A DNA stretch of 64,000 nt. Source: Pteria penguin (lineage: Eukaryota > Mollusca > Bivalvia > Pterioida > Pteriidae). The notes below the pieces were generated by a model. It was not told where the DNA came from. It did no database searches and saw only the letters and a program-made list of their open reading frames with translations. Location: the NCBI GenBank assembly GCA_035048485.1, contig CM068587.1:52877501-52941500 (forward strand), written 5' to 3'. The translations under genes were made by a program, and so were the position numbers. Position 1 is the stretch's first letter. Each line of letters starts with the position of its first letter. Positions 1-12,170 of the stretch are shown piece by piece.

Positions 1-11
1 AAGGAAATTTT

Positions 12-490
12 TCTAATGTAGAGATGATGGATAAATCCAAACCATAAGTCTAAAAATCATGAAACCAGAGGACATACAAAATCAGTGAAAATGAAAAACA
101 AGTGGAAAATAACAAAATATGCCTACTTGAAGAGCAGATGTAAACCCCTGTGATGGAGTGAGATCAGGTGAGTGAGCATCTCCTGCTTGCTAGCAACACC
201 CGTCACATAAACCCAGTAGAAAGAGTCAAATCGTGTAAATTCCATATGTATTTATATATGGAGAAGTCAAAGTAGGTAACCTTCTAGTACAGAAGGTGTC
301 AAATCTGTGTAAAATGATCAGAATCGGTCTCAGTCCAGATTATCATTTAAAAGTCTGGATAACGAGATATCATATGGAGTAATAAGAGTCTCGTAACGAC
401 CGTAGAACTTCCTCAGTGACGTTGCTAGTCTAGCACATATATAACCCTGGTTGAGCAGCTTAACCGAAAGTCGCCTAGCCCTCATGTTGA
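12..490 (-). mobile_element. 3' end of retroelement copy A (RT C-terminus and tail)
   Basis: The reverse complement matches 13480-13965 nearly base for base, including the end of the RT frame (KFYGRYETLITPYD in copy B), its stop and the untranslated tail. Similarity fades around position 12. With 1690-2470 it forms copy A on the minus strand. Confidence 0.8.
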
Positions 491-1690
491 ACTAGAAAGT
501 TTAAATTCATACATCAATCTATTACTTGCTGGATCAATAAAAATGTTAATACAATATGTGCGAAAACATTATCCAAATATGGATTTATCAGTTTCATCAA
601 AGACTTCTGCCTACTTTTAGTTGTTGGATGTTGTCTTCATATTTTTATAGTTATTTTTACGTCTTGGTTGATGCTGGGAAAACGCAAATTTTCAGTGCGC
701 CTGTACTACCCCTAGATTTTTACTTCGAAGTTGACTGTATTGGAAGTTTGTAATTTATTCTAAACTAATGAGTTTCTCCCTGAAGCACAACAGAGTTCTT
801 AAACGGGATTTTTCTCTTACATTTTGATGTCTTGTATTTTTTTTTTTTATTTTGAATTAGAAAAGTTTTCGGTCTTGTGCATCACTGAAGGGAGTAAGTT
901 GTACAAATGCGTAAATATAATAGATATTATTTCAACAAAGAATACGTTGTTTCATGAAGTACCACTTAACCGTTTTAGGCACTACTAGCTGTATACTTAT
1001 ACCAGTGCTTAATTATCCTATTACATCACGACAGATGTGACCAGATAGTAGGGAATACCAACTCCTCCATACAATGCACGTGATCCCAACTCCATGTTCT
1101 TCCACTCGTCAGTAATTGGCTATATTTTCCATTTTGTCTTTTATTATAGATATGACCTTTTTACCACTGCTCGGTAGCCCTATGCTTAATTATAAGAAGG
1201 AAACAGGTAATGTGCATCTTTCAAGTTCAATTGAGGTTTGCTCTTGGAATGCTCCTGTTTTCTCTGAAGTAAACAAGAAAGAAGTACCGAGGGATAAACC
1301 ATATCTCAAAGTCCATGGAACAAAGGACAATATCGCGTTCAATGTCATATTAAAAAAAAATGTGATTCCCAATTTAATTGAAGTGAGAGCAGGTGTCCGG
1401 GAGAAGTAAGCGTCTCCTGTAACAGCCGTCGCAAAAGTCCTGCAACAACCATTCAGAGGAAGTAAATACATATACACATACGTGCGGACATAAGCACACG
1501 AATGAGACAAGGACACCGAATCAAATTATCCCATTCTCTGTATGGAATGCTGTTGAACTGAAATTCCAGTGTCGGAAATGTACGTGAACAAATGTCTGTA
1601 TGTATACATATAATGTCAAATCAAGTATAAACGATAGGTTGAGATGGTTAGTTGGTATGATCAGATCCCAAAAAGTCGATTAACATCTCA
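490..1690. other. Unrelated DNA splitting retroelement copy A
   Basis: About 1.2 kb without similarity to the RT lies between the YDKREDFNF segment and the RT C-terminus. Overlapping open frames near 1116-1516 occur on both strands but resemble no family. It could be a later insertion. I saw no clean terminal repeats. Confidence 0.4.
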
Positions 1691-2470
1691 AATTGGATAT
1701 ATGCATGAGAGGAAGGTATATTGCTACTGAGGAAATAGAAGATGGTAATAATGAAATTAAAATCCTCACGTTTATCATAAAGAGAGATAACTAACGAACT
1801 ATCGTCACTAACTGATAGGAGTATGTCGTGGTAGGAAGCAGAAGATACGCTCTTAGTTGTATCTTTATCTCGAGTTCCTTTAGATATATGATGTTGAAGT
1901 GATCTGTAAATACGGGGTTGTTCATCGACGAAACGTCATCGACATATCTGTATGTAAGATTGAACCCAGAGGCTAATTGCTTATTGACTTTGGAGAGCAG
2001 AGACTGTATGAATTCTGCTTCTGAGTACAAAAAAATGTCGGCCAGAAGTGGCACAATTTGTACATATCGGAATGCCAACAATCTACTGGAACACTTTCCC
2101 ACCGAATATCACAGAAATATTATCTAAAAAAAATCTAACATTTGGATAATTTCTTTTTCTGAATACTTGCTGCTGGAATCAGATTCTTCCTTTACAATAT
2201 ATGTTTGGTTGTGGCTTAAAACTAGATACTTATAACTGCGAATTCCATTTTTGTTATAGAAAGCATTTTGAATAGTTGGTGTTATTCTGTTCTTCAGTTT
2301 TTGATGAGGAATGGTAGTATAAAGAGTTGAAAAGTCAAAGACTTTATGTTAGTGACACCATTAAAATAGGAGATTTCTTGTGCTCTAGAAGTTCCTTGAA
2401 ATTCTTTGGGATCCACATCTGATTGATTCCGCTTCTCGAGTAAGCAGTAGAGCAGAATCCCATGTTTGAT
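1690..2470 (-). pseudogene. Reverse transcriptase palm region of a retroelement (copy A), frameshifted
   Basis: On the minus strand, fragments of one reverse transcriptase follow in order: GINQMWIPKNFKELLEHKK, a motif-A-like FDFSTLYTTIPH, a decayed motif B (GIPICTNCA in place of GIPMGTNCAP), PLLADIFLYS, motif C in YRYVDDVSSMNNP, then YDKREDFNF. The pieces lie in different frames, so the copy is dead. DFSTLYTTIPH/GIPMGTNCAP reverse transcriptases are common in aquatic invertebrate genomes; I do not assign the family. The C-terminus resumes only at 490 and below, leaving about 1.2 kb of unrelated DNA between. Confidence 0.75.
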
Positions 2471-3109
2471 TTCTGTTAGAAATTTTGTCAGTGATATGAA
2501 CCACTTGGAAGATCAAGATATATATCAATGTTTATATTGAGTTTATTGCTTGGAATCTACAAAAAAAGTATGGTATCTCGAGACCTGTTGTAAAGCCAAA
2601 TGAACTTAGAACTGACTTGTGGTTATCCGATACCTCTAAAGGAGACAAAGTTGTAACTGTATAAGTAGAATTACAAGGCGCTGAATGAAGGCAAGTTCTT
2701 CTATGATTTTACTTTAATATGCCTTATATACGAACGAATGAACAATGATGACATTTTCGTGAAGTTGGGAAAGTTTTCTAACAACACAGGAGTTACTAAA
2801 TATAGACTTGTGTTTGTTGATAAAGAATGACAGAGTCTTCTAATTATTTTCTTTAGCAACTTACTGATTGACTTTCAGCTATTCAGCTGTACATAAGTAC
2901 ATGAAAATATCCAAATGTTGGCATCATGTTATGGGCCTTTACTAGAAGATCTCTAAGTTTTTTTATTACAAACAATATGGATTATTTTAAGAAAGGGATG
3001 CTTCTCATTACCGCCTACAGGCTTGTCTCAATTCAAGACTTGAAATAGTCTGTTGCAGGAGATATCAAAGATAATGCCTTGCAGTCGATATTCTGGAGTG
3101 TCAGATTCA

Positions 3110-3530
3110 GTGAAATGTAAGTTTTCAGACAGGCAGAGCACGGTTTATCATGTTGATGTCGTATATATTTTTATTTCATTATGTGTTTTACAATACCTTA
3201 TGTTTATATTTTTATGACCTCTCAATATGCGATACCTGTTGACCCTTGTTCTTTACATGGAGGATTATTTATAAATTTTTAAATGTATGTCCTTTGATTG
3301 ATCTGCTGTTACGGTGAGTGGGAAGGTGGGTCCGTAAACCGGTTAACCACACCATTTGTTTGGCTTTTGTCAAATTAAATGACCGTCCTAAGTCAGTATC
3401 GTAATTGCACTACAATGAAATATTTTTGTAATGTGTTTTATGTGCTAGTATTTTATTTATATTCATGTATTGTATAGCTCCATGGGGACTTCTGCCACAT
3501 AACCCGGTGATTCTTCTTTTTTCTTTCGCG
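3110..3530 (-). repeat. ~400-bp dispersed repeat, copy 1
   Basis: It matches 11760-12170 in reverse complement. Shared blocks include GATACCGACTTAGGACGGT, GTGGTTAACCGGTTTACGG, CCACCTTCCCACTCACCG and the block around ATGTGGCAGAAGTCACCATG. It adjoins the 5' side of retroelement copy A. No coding potential. Confidence 0.75.
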
Positions 3531-4554
3531 TGGTTTCGTACAAATCGCAAAACTAAATGACGACATTCATACAGGATAAAAATTCTGGCGTAGCATTTAA
3601 ACAAAACTCAGGTCATCATAAGCTTTGTAATATTTGTGATATTCGGTTAATATTCAATTTTCCTTTCTTTAAAAGATAAATATTTCCTTTTATCACGCTT
3701 AAACATTAATCAATTAGATTCTGTTTCAATTAACATCTTGAAGGTTTGGATCCGTAACAATGTCGTTAAAAAGGAATTTAAGAACTTGTAGAAACTGCAT
3801 AACTTCAGCATTAAAACTATATTCTGTTGTGTGGATTGAATCCCTCTCCAGCATAGTGGAACAGTTAAATATGCAAATACAGAGATGCAAAAATGGTCCC
3901 TCAACTGCACTTGAGATATATAGAGTTTATTAGCAACAAATGCAAACATTTAACTTAAGTGCCCCTAATACTGAAAATTAACAATGAAAAGAATTGACCG
4001 AGATATTTTGTGATAATATACGTAAATGCGAATGCCTCTGAATTTGTCCGTTGATTTTACATCTGTACACATGAAAAGATGTATTCGACATGTCCTTTTA
4101 CCGTCAAAATTTTACATCAATGATTTATTTATCAATGCAAATGTTTGACTCCTAAAACTCACTTAATTCAGCGTCGTTTTCTTCCCCACCAAGCTATAAA
4201 AAGAGAAGAAATAACATTAGAATTATCATAACATTTATAAACATAAAAACAAAATATATTAACATTTCATGTGCATATAGGTAAGAGAGAAAACAGAATA
4301 CATCTGAAAAACTGTATGACACAAAGGTAATTCAATATAGATTTTAAAATGCCAAAACCGTTAAAATGAAATACCTACATTTCATTCTGAATCAACTGAG
4401 CTATGCAATACGGCCTGTAGCGTTATACATTCATTAAGCAGCAAATTTGATGTGTTTTATACACATTTAGAGAATACAGTCTACTATATTTACTATTACA
4501 GTATGCCATGCAATACGTTCCAGTTCCATGTGTCAGTATTTATTTGATACTTAC
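3531..4554. other. No gene seen
   Basis: A+T-rich DNA. A short piece (4284-4330, AGAGAAAACAGAATACATCT then GTATGACACAAAGG) matches the 5' block of the dispersed repeat at 9586-9825. The missing 3' exon or exons of the TSP1 gene may lie here but could not be found. Confidence 0.5.
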
Positions 4555-4722
4555 GACAGCCATCTGTGTTGCACGAAGAGGATTCAGACGAGGACCCTGA
4601 GCAGTCGGATCCTCCATACTGGGGAGAAGGGTTGGTACAGGTCCTGTATCTATAATGAACTCCTCCTCCACACGTTTTACTACACGATCCCCAGGAACCC
4701 CAGCTGGACCAACCACCATTGA
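4555..4722 (-). CDS. Thrombospondin type 1 (TSP1) exon C
   Basis: The minus-strand exon lies between TTTTCAG and GTAAGT: 168 nt, phase 1-1. It encodes [20 protein letters not shown], then [19 protein letters not shown] and a Ser-rich loop, with six cysteines. Both WSSW and CSKTCG are present. It is the last TSP1 exon seen. Because it ends in phase 1, at least one further exon must lie at lower coordinates or outside the window; I could not find it. Confidence 0.88.
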
Positions 4723-5518
4723 CTGAAAACAATTATCTTAATTTGTATTTGGTCAACCACACTTATTCATATTTTTAGTTGAACGATATCATAATTGGTA
4801 ACTGGTTTTTGTGACACTGTCTATGTATCCATTCTCGTTTGGTGATTTTATTTTATTTTTTCCTGTTCTATATTTCTAAGGAGATTTTGTCATGCGTTTA
4901 AGTTCAACCATTCGCCTCCATGTGAATGCCTTGTGAACGTCCAGAGGTTTGGTCGTGTGTCTGACACATGTCTTCACATACCAAAGAATCAGAGTTAGCT
5001 CACTGTTCGTAGTGGTTATTAATATTTATTCATTAATCAGAGTTCCATGTGGACCTATATTTCTCACCTGAGCGAGTGGAGCACACGATAGAATTAAGCT
5101 TTCAGATTTTTTCAAAATAAAACTTTCACATCAGAATATATTCACAAAAAAGACTGCCGACACTCTTGTACCTTTAGACCATTATATCGCAAGCCCGTCT
5201 ATAAGCAGTCATCTATAAAATCATGAGAGAATTAGCCAAAAACAACACCAATTGTAGATGACCTTGAGGCCTTGAACTACAAGCTTAGCAAATAAAGTTA
5301 AACAGGAAAACATAAATACATGCTTGGATTTTTCACATGTACGTCAATCGTAAAACTGTGATAATAAAGAAAGAAACAATAGAACGCAAGCAATCAATTG
5401 GTAACTAGCAAAAAGTGTGGCCCCAAAACTGCGCTCACTGGCTCCCGATCAGTGCGTTTACTGCGTAACGGTCTAGCTTTGCAATTCCTGTAAATCAAGT
5501 TTAATCAAAGGAACACAT

Positions 5519-5833
5519 CAATCTGATTAAAACCATATCTTTATTCCATTTCTTCTTATGTCCCATTCGGATAAAGATCTGTTCTGATGACCCTTCAATC
5601 ACCGAAACCGTGATTTCCCATAATCAATCAATGACCCGGCCAGGATCAAAAACTACCTTGTATGTCACGCACGCTGAGGATGTTAATTTTATTCTTAGGA
5701 ATTTGTAGCCGATCCACTGATTTGCTGAAAATCTGAGTTCATCAGAACATGAACCCTTAGGGGTTTCGCCAGATCTTTATCCGCAATGGGACAAATGGAG
5801 AAGTTTAATAAAGATATGGTTTTAATTAGGTTG
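5519..5833. mobile_element. Non-autonomous TIR element, copy 1 (diverged)
   Basis: It begins CAATCTGATTAAAACCATAT and ends with the inverse (ATATGGTTTTAATTAGGTTG). It shares its interior (GTAGCCGATCCACTGAT, GTCACGCACGCTG) with 58144-58526. Flanking duplications are no longer clear. No ORF. Confidence 0.75.
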
Positions 5834-7552
5834 AGCGACACACATAGTGAAATATATTTTCAGATCCACAAAGAGTACAAATGACCAACTGGAAACTGAA
5901 TTTGATATATCATAATATCGGCTATTTCATCACCGTTAAAAATAGCCGTAATTATTATGAGAAGATACTTCCCAATTTTTCTGCTCGCACATATAATATA
6001 CTTAGCGTCATAATTTTAGAACATTAGCGTGAAATCGCGCTTCAGTCCTTAGCTATGTATAGACTGTTCAGAATTGCATTCGAACTCATCAGAACTGCGC
6101 GTACTTGAGTCTAAGCGATAACTTGATTACCCTCCCACCCTCTCCATTTCATTTTAGGTTAGGTTTACTCTGCTTCTTTCTGCTACGGCTGTTTTTACTT
6201 TTTCAGTTGCCTACTTGGTGAACAGATTTCCAACCATGGGCAGGGAAAGGTGGCAATCAAAGCGTTCTACATCTACATCAAGTTTCCCTTATCTGCCAGC
6301 AGGAATCTGATTAGGGTTTCATCGAATGGACGTGTTAAATCATTTGGTGCGGCACGTAAGGGACACCAACATAACATTTAGATTCGGCCGCTGATCACCG
6401 GGGCCGAGCTTCTGATACCTAACCACCGACGACCGGGGTTCTCACTTGATGCTAGTGTGATGATAACATTGTCTTGTAAGCCTGGCTTGTAATCCCTGAC
6501 TGCGCTCAGAACCGCCATACTTAACACTCTAACAAAAATGATATATATGTATTACATTAAAGTAACTGTCATATATATCATATGCTATCAAATAAATGTT
6601 TAAAATGATTCTGTGTGTTTCTCTATAATAATACCAGATAGTCAAAATGAACAATCTGTATTGTTACTGTGCTCTCTGCCTGTCTGGAAACATATATGCA
6701 TATACAAGTACTTGTAAATATAACAGTTTTTGTCTATGATACTAACTTCTGTTAATTGCTGTTAATTAACTTCTGTTAATTATTTTATAACTCCATGGTG
6801 ACTTCTGCCACATAACTGAGCCAGTAACTCCTCTTTTTTCTTGCTGAATCATTTACTTTGTAAATACATATTTAAAATCCTAATACAGATAGGGAAACTA
6901 TGTCGATTATTTCTAGAATAGCGTTTATTATGTCCCGTTGCTAAGTAAAACCTGTATGCTTCATTATGAATTTGTCAATTCTGAGCTTATCATTAGGCTT
7001 TCACAATATTCATACCCACACAGTTTGCACAGCAAATTGTTAAAAAAAAAATTTACAGACACAGTTGCGTAAGAATTGTAACCATACAATTTCAATTGCA
7101 AGTAAATGTCTGTAATTGTTCTGTTGTCTGAAAAGTATTTGACATTTTTGCAAAGCCTACTGGGAATAGCGTATTTATAGAGATGACCATAGCGATAGGA
7201 AGCGTTGATATTCTATACATAAGTGTAGGCGCAAGTCATAGCGCTATAATCCGTCAACGATAAAGTGGCACATATCTAATAAACACCAGTCCTAGTTTTA
7301 CTATATAGGAGTAATGGGAAAATTATTGACAAAATTTTGAGCCTTATATCAATGCAAACAAATTAAAGTTTTTGAAATTGAATGCCATAATTAATTTTAA
7401 TTGATTTATTTTTTTCTTGCACACTTCAAACCTTTGATAAATGGGATACCTTTTATTTGGTTTTTCAAGGTTTGTTTTCTCTCGTATGTGTCACTAAATA
7501 ATTGACGAAGTTTTATACATTACCAATGCTGCAAGAAAAATAATGCTCTTAC
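5834..7552. other. Intron between TSP1 exons B and C, no gene
   Basis: Apart from the repeat fragment at 6783-6845 I see only unique A+T-rich DNA. Around 6360-6530 a more G+C-rich stretch (CGGCCGCTGATCACCGGGGC) contrasts with its surroundings but codes for nothing recognisable. Confidence 0.5.
6783..6845 (-). repeat. Fragment of the ~400-bp repeat
   Basis: It contains only the ACTCCATGGTGACTTCTGCC...GTAACTCCTCTTTTTT end block, inverted relative to copy 2. Confidence 0.55.
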
Positions 7553-7723
7553 TCGGACAGTAATGGGTGTTGCAATATGCAGACGCACTGCTTGCGCCAA
7601 CGCAATCGTTTCCGCCATACTGTGGACTCGGGCTGTTGCACGACCTATACCGGTATTTGATCCCTGTTCCGCATGGCAAAGAACAAGAACCATAACTCCC
7701 CCATGCAGACCATCCACCATTTA
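7553..7723 (-). CDS. Thrombospondin type 1 (TSP1) exon B
   Basis: The minus-strand exon lies between ATTTTAG and GTAAGA: 171 nt, phase 1-1. It encodes VNGGWSAWGSYGSCSLPCGT, then GIKYRYRSC and PSPQYGGNDC, six cysteines in all. Unlike exons A and C it has CSLPCG, so the Ser/Thr that would carry O-fucose in this motif is proline. The flanking WxxW is intact. Confidence 0.9.
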
Positions 7724-9247
7724 CTAAAATATGCATCATAAATTAATACTGCTTTTGTGGTATTTAACATATTAAAACAGGTTTCACCGTAGGCTACATA
7801 TCTGAAAAAAGGAAAATCAGTAAAAATAAAAGGTGTAGGCGTGCGTGTGTGTATAGGATTATGTGTGTGTATGTGTTTACGTTGTTTGAGATACAGCGTA
7901 TACATTTCCATTGTACATTTTGACATGAAAAGAACTTATTACTTTTTTTTATTTTATATGTTTTCGTATTTCCCCTAAAGATTAGTCGTATAGATTATTT
8001 CAAAAATATAGTCAATCACGAGCACTACGACTCGATACACAAGGGAATTTCAATCCTTTAATAAATAATAAATAATATAGCCCAGAGAATTGTCATATCC
8101 CTAATGATCAGTAAGGTAATGCTAGCAGTATATGATGTCGTTTAGTATTCATCGTTTAGTCTGCTTCAAGTATACATACTGTCTTTATAAACTTCCCGTG
8201 CCTAATAAAGTCGCATATCAACGCTTCATGTTTTCTTACGTTGGAATCTTCTGTCTGAACCACTTTGGTCTCATAAACTCAATAATGCGCAATTTATCGT
8301 TTTCACGATACCGCGCTTTTCCGACATATGATATACGTTACGTATGTCTGCAGCAAGCATCAGAAAAGCTCTTATGTCTTTGAAATAATATTCCATTAAT
8401 ATTGTTGAATAGGATGATAAATAATTTATGAGATATTAAATGCGAGTGAAATTTATGTTGTGCCTTATGTCATCTTGGAGATACAGAAACATTGACAAAA
8501 GTGGAGGAATGCTTGATTAATGTATTGCTTTAAATTCCATAAAATCAGGATACATTGTTATCCAGGGCAAAACATGTAATGATGTGATGGTGATGATATA
8601 TATATATAACACATTGTGAAAATATGGGAAATACCTATGCAGAGTGTCCTGATGCGTTACAATAATACACACTCAATTTGTAAAGATTATTTTGGGAAAA
8701 TAAATCGAGTCATGATACAACTTAACGCTAGGGCTACTCTCCATCATGCATTGATCGTCCATAGATGGTTTTGAATTTCCTATTACTAAGTCGCCACTGA
8801 GACGCAGAGCTAGCAGTTTGCTCTATAATTATAATGAGATTTTCTAAGTTTCTAAGCATATACAGCTGTTACCTCGAATTACTGTAAGTATATATTAAAT
8901 GAAACAATAATTGAACAACATGTATACCAATATTGATTTACATTAACAAATGCGCATTTGGGCAACGTATATCTGTACAGTGATAATCAAGGTCGAAAAG
9001 TGGCAACCAATATATATAAATATTTCAAGAGCATATCAATTTCCGAGAGGAGCTAAAAATAAGAACCAAAGAACCCATCTACGGACAGAGCTATGCATGA
9101 GGGAGATACTCCTTAGTTTTACAGTTATTTAAAAGATGTGTATCACAGTAAAATTGAAAAATATATTCAGTACAAAAAGCACTAAGCATTTGATATGCTC
9201 GGAGACTAGCAGTCTACCAGGAGCTATGATGAAATGAGCTTTCTTAC

Positions 9248-9418
9248 TTGGGCAATTCTGTGTATTGCACGTTGTATCCGAAGTGTCCGAGCCGACACAA
9301 TAGTTTCCGTTGTATTGTGGTGTGGGATTGTTGCATGTCCGAGAACGATACTGAACACCGCCGCCACATGTTACAGGACAGGAACCATAGCTCCCCCAAG
9401 CAGACCATCCACCGTGAA
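9248..9418 (-). CDS. Thrombospondin type 1 (TSP1) exon A
   Basis: The minus-strand exon lies between TATTCTAG and GTAAGA: 171 nt, phase 1-1, the classic unit for exon shuffling. It encodes VHGGWSAWGSYGSCPVTCGG, then GVQYRSRTCNNP and three further cysteines (six in all). WSAW is a C-mannosylation-type motif, and CPVTCG fits the CxxS/TCG consensus for O-fucosylation (family knowledge). The nearest upstream exon is the sushi exon at 9926-10099. Confidence 0.88.
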
Positions 9419-9585
9419 CTAGAATATAAAGGTTAATTTATAATGCTATGGGTGGAAAATTATTATGAATGAAAATTGAACTATAGTATTATGTTCATGA
9501 TTCAAAGTATTTAATTGACCGCTATGTATTCCATCACGTTATGATGTGAATGATAAAAAAAAATCTACATTGCCTCGATTTCAAA

Positions 9586-9825
9586 GAGAAAACAGAAGAC
9601 ATTTGACAAAGCTGTATGACACAAATCACCAAGGACATACACACAAAAAATTATAATAGTAGAATACACAGAAAAACATTACAAAAATATTCGATTGTAC
9701 TGCGGTTACAATACCGACTTAGGACGGTAAATTGAAGTAACAAACGTCCCTCAATTGGTATGGTTAACCGGTTTACGGGCGGCCACCTTCCCACTCACTG
9801 CAAAAGCAGCACAATCAAAGTACAA
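9586..9825 (+). repeat. ~400-bp dispersed repeat, partial copy 3
   Basis: It shares ATACCGACTTAGGACGGTAA, GGTTAACCGGTTTACGGG and CACTGCAAAAGCAGCACAAT with copies 1, 2 and 4. Together with 17290-17545 it has an extra 5' block around CTGTATGACACAAATC. Confidence 0.7.
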
Positions 9826-9925
9826 TACATGTATATATATAAACTTTCAATATCAATACTACGTGTAATGGTTACATCGAAGAAAGATGGTAATATCCAT
9901 CGTATGATTATTAAACCAATCATAC

Positions 9926-10099
9926 CCGGTGGTTCACATCTATAATCAATAGATGACCACGGTGATCCTGGTTTGCACGACGAGGACGCCTGAGTACCTA
10001 CTGCTGTATAGCCGTTTAGACATATGAACACGACAGCTGGAGGACTATTCGATTGAACTACTTTAGCGTTTTGCACAACAGGACGTTCAGTCGAACACT
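9926..10099 (-). CDS. Sushi/CCP-domain exon of a modular extracellular protein
   Basis: Read on the minus strand, the exon follows ATTGCAG and ends before GTATGA. It is 174 nt (58 codons), phase 1-1. The product (ECSTERPVVQNAKVV, then AVVFICLNGYTAVG and SSCKPGSPWS, ending YRCEPP) has the four cysteines, the FxCxxGY core and the W before the last Cys of a sushi/complement control module. Such modules bind proteins or glycans outside the cell. The next exons in transcription order are three TSP1 exons of the same phase, so I read all four as one gene. No ligand or function can be assigned. Confidence 0.82.
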
Positions 10100-11069
10100 C
10101 TGCAATGAGAATCAAAACTTTTAAAGGACCAGACGTGTTGAACACACCTGATTGTAATCTGAAACTGATGTAATAGAGACATTAAAATCTTGAATCGTAT
10201 TTTCGGCGGTATCGTACTTATTAAACGAATATTGATGGTAATTTTGTTTTCCGAGTTCGCCACACTATTTAGAAATTGATGCAAGTGTTACAAAGTATAT
10301 CATAATATGATATATAAATAGGTTCTTCCGGTCTCAGGTTATTATGTTGATGTAGTAGTTTTTCTTAGCAGCATATATAACCAAACCTGATATAACGCAG
10401 GATATGTTGCCGGATCCTAGTTTTACAAACGTCTCTAGTGGATCGCACAGTGAACAGCCAAGCAAACCCTATAACGAAAATGTAAAATACAAAGCTTCAG
10501 CTCTAGAATGTGGTTTCAAAAATAATATTATTGCCTTTTATTTATATGCTGATTAACACCACTGAATGTCTCGATGACATTTTTACAGAAGGCCCGGAAC
10601 TGGGGAGGGGAACACTTTTTGGTCGATCGTGGACTAATTTTTGTGACGTTACGAAACGAATTAAATTCAGAGTTCTATCCATACCATCCCCTACATTTTC
10701 AATGTTTAGTATGACCTTGCACAGTACATACAAACTCTTAGTATTATACCATTTTATCAACTCAAATACTGCCAAACAATACTAATATGTAAGTATAGGA
10801 GCATATACGAAGGAATATTTTTTCATGCACCAGATTTCCATAACATATCTCTTCTCTTAAATTGTAGACGTACAACACGTGTAAGAAATAAGATATACGA
10901 TACAGAGCAAAAAGGCATCTCTGGTATTGCAGAAAGCCAAATTTGTTTTAAAAGTTTTAAATCTAACAAAGTCATAATTTTAGTGAAAAATATCTAAATT
11001 ACTGAAGAAATATATACATATTAGCATTTATGCCACATGTATCATATTCGGATTTTTAACTGTAGTTAG
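10100..11069. other. No recognised gene upstream of the sushi exon
   Basis: Open frames exist on both strands at 10510-10785 but match no family and lack convincing splice context. Confidence 0.45.
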
Positions 11070-11216
11070 CGACAGCATTGGTGTAATGGTTAAGTGCTTG
11101 GCTTTCGGTAGAGATGTTCGAATTCGATTCTCAGGTTGAGCCGTTATGTTTATGACATGCCGCGATATCACTGAAAATTTGTTGAAAGTGACTTAAAACA
11201 CCAGCCAATAAACCAC
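11070..11216 (+). mobile_element. Second tRNA-derived SINE family, short copy
   Basis: The head GCATTGGTGTAATGGTTAAG has a B box like GTTCGAATTCGATTC. The tail GAAAATTTGTTGAAAGTGAC is followed by AACACCAGCCAA. The same tail recurs at about 30395-30450, so this is a family distinct from the AATC-tailed one. Confidence 0.55.
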
Positions 11217-11370
11217 CCAGCATGATGTATTGCATAGAAATGTATATGTTTACAAGGGACCCACCAAAAGCAGTGACTTGTCACTTACGTGTCACACCTT
11301 CTATGACACAGGACCTAGGTTCTTACAGTCTCATCCGAAAGACAGGACACGGCGGGAGTCAATCCAGGAG
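11217..11370 (-). mobile_element. SINE core fragment (minus)
   Basis: The inverted core of the AATC-tailed SINE (GGATGAGACTGTAAGAACCT, GGTGGGTCCCTTG) sits tail to tail with the short SINE at 11070-11216. Confidence 0.6.
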
Positions 11371-11759
11371 ACTTGTATTGGGTTCCTCTATAGCTTTGAA
11401 CAATGCACTGTAGCTTACCAAGTGATGGGATTCTATGACAGACTTTTTAGGGTTAAGACATACTGACTGACTTCGCGCAATATTTTCAGAGATCCTGTCT
11501 AAAATGATTGTTTTTCATTTTAAAATGAGACAGCATTCCATGATACTGGTTGTCTCTGTATATTAATGAACACCCAATATAGTAAATCCCAAGTCGAAAG
11601 GGCAACTGAAATACATTTGTTATGCTGATGTATCTAAGCGTTACTGCTGAGTGACATTTCTTATGCTGTCTTTTCTGTAGTGAATTACATTAAAATTTTT
11701 GAATAGGAAAAACAGTCACGCTAATAACAATATACTATCCATTTGCGTGCTGCCCTTGC

Positions 11760-12170
11760 AAAAGAAAAAAGAGGAGTTACTGGCTCATTTATGTGGCAGA
11801 AGTCACCATGGAGCTATACAATACATGGATATAAATAATATACTAGAACATATAACACATTACAAAAATATTTGATTGTAGTGCAATTACGATACCGACT
11901 TAGGACGGTTATTTGATTTGACAAAAGCCAAACAAATGGTGTGGTTAACCGGTTTACGGGCCCACCTTCCCACTCACCGTAACAGCAGAACAATCAAAGG
12001 ACGTACATTTAAAAATTTATAAATAATCCTCCATGTGAAGAACAAGGGTCAACAGGTATCGCATATTGAGAGGTCATAAAAATATACACGCGTAAGGTAT
12101 TGTACAACACATAATGGTATAAAGATATATGCGACATCAACATGATAAACCGTGCTCTGCCAGTCTGAAA
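11760..12170 (+). repeat. ~400-bp dispersed repeat, copy 2
   Basis: This is the most complete copy. It runs from GAGGAGTTACTGGCTCATTT through the GTTAACCGGTTTACGG core to CCGTGCTCTGCCAGTCTG. Shorter relatives lie at 9586-9825, 17290-17545, 6783-6845 and 16470-16540. Confidence 0.75.

Noticed and set aside
1116..1516. Opposed open frames of 97 and 108 codons
   Set aside because: They overlap on opposite strands, match no family, and lie in the segment interrupting retroelement copy A.
9234..9436. Plus-strand frames of 62 codons
   Set aside because: Shadows of the minus-strand TSP1 exon A.
10510..10785. Open frames on both strands upstream of the sushi exon
   Set aside because: No domain pattern, no convincing splice sites, and overlapping frames on both strands.
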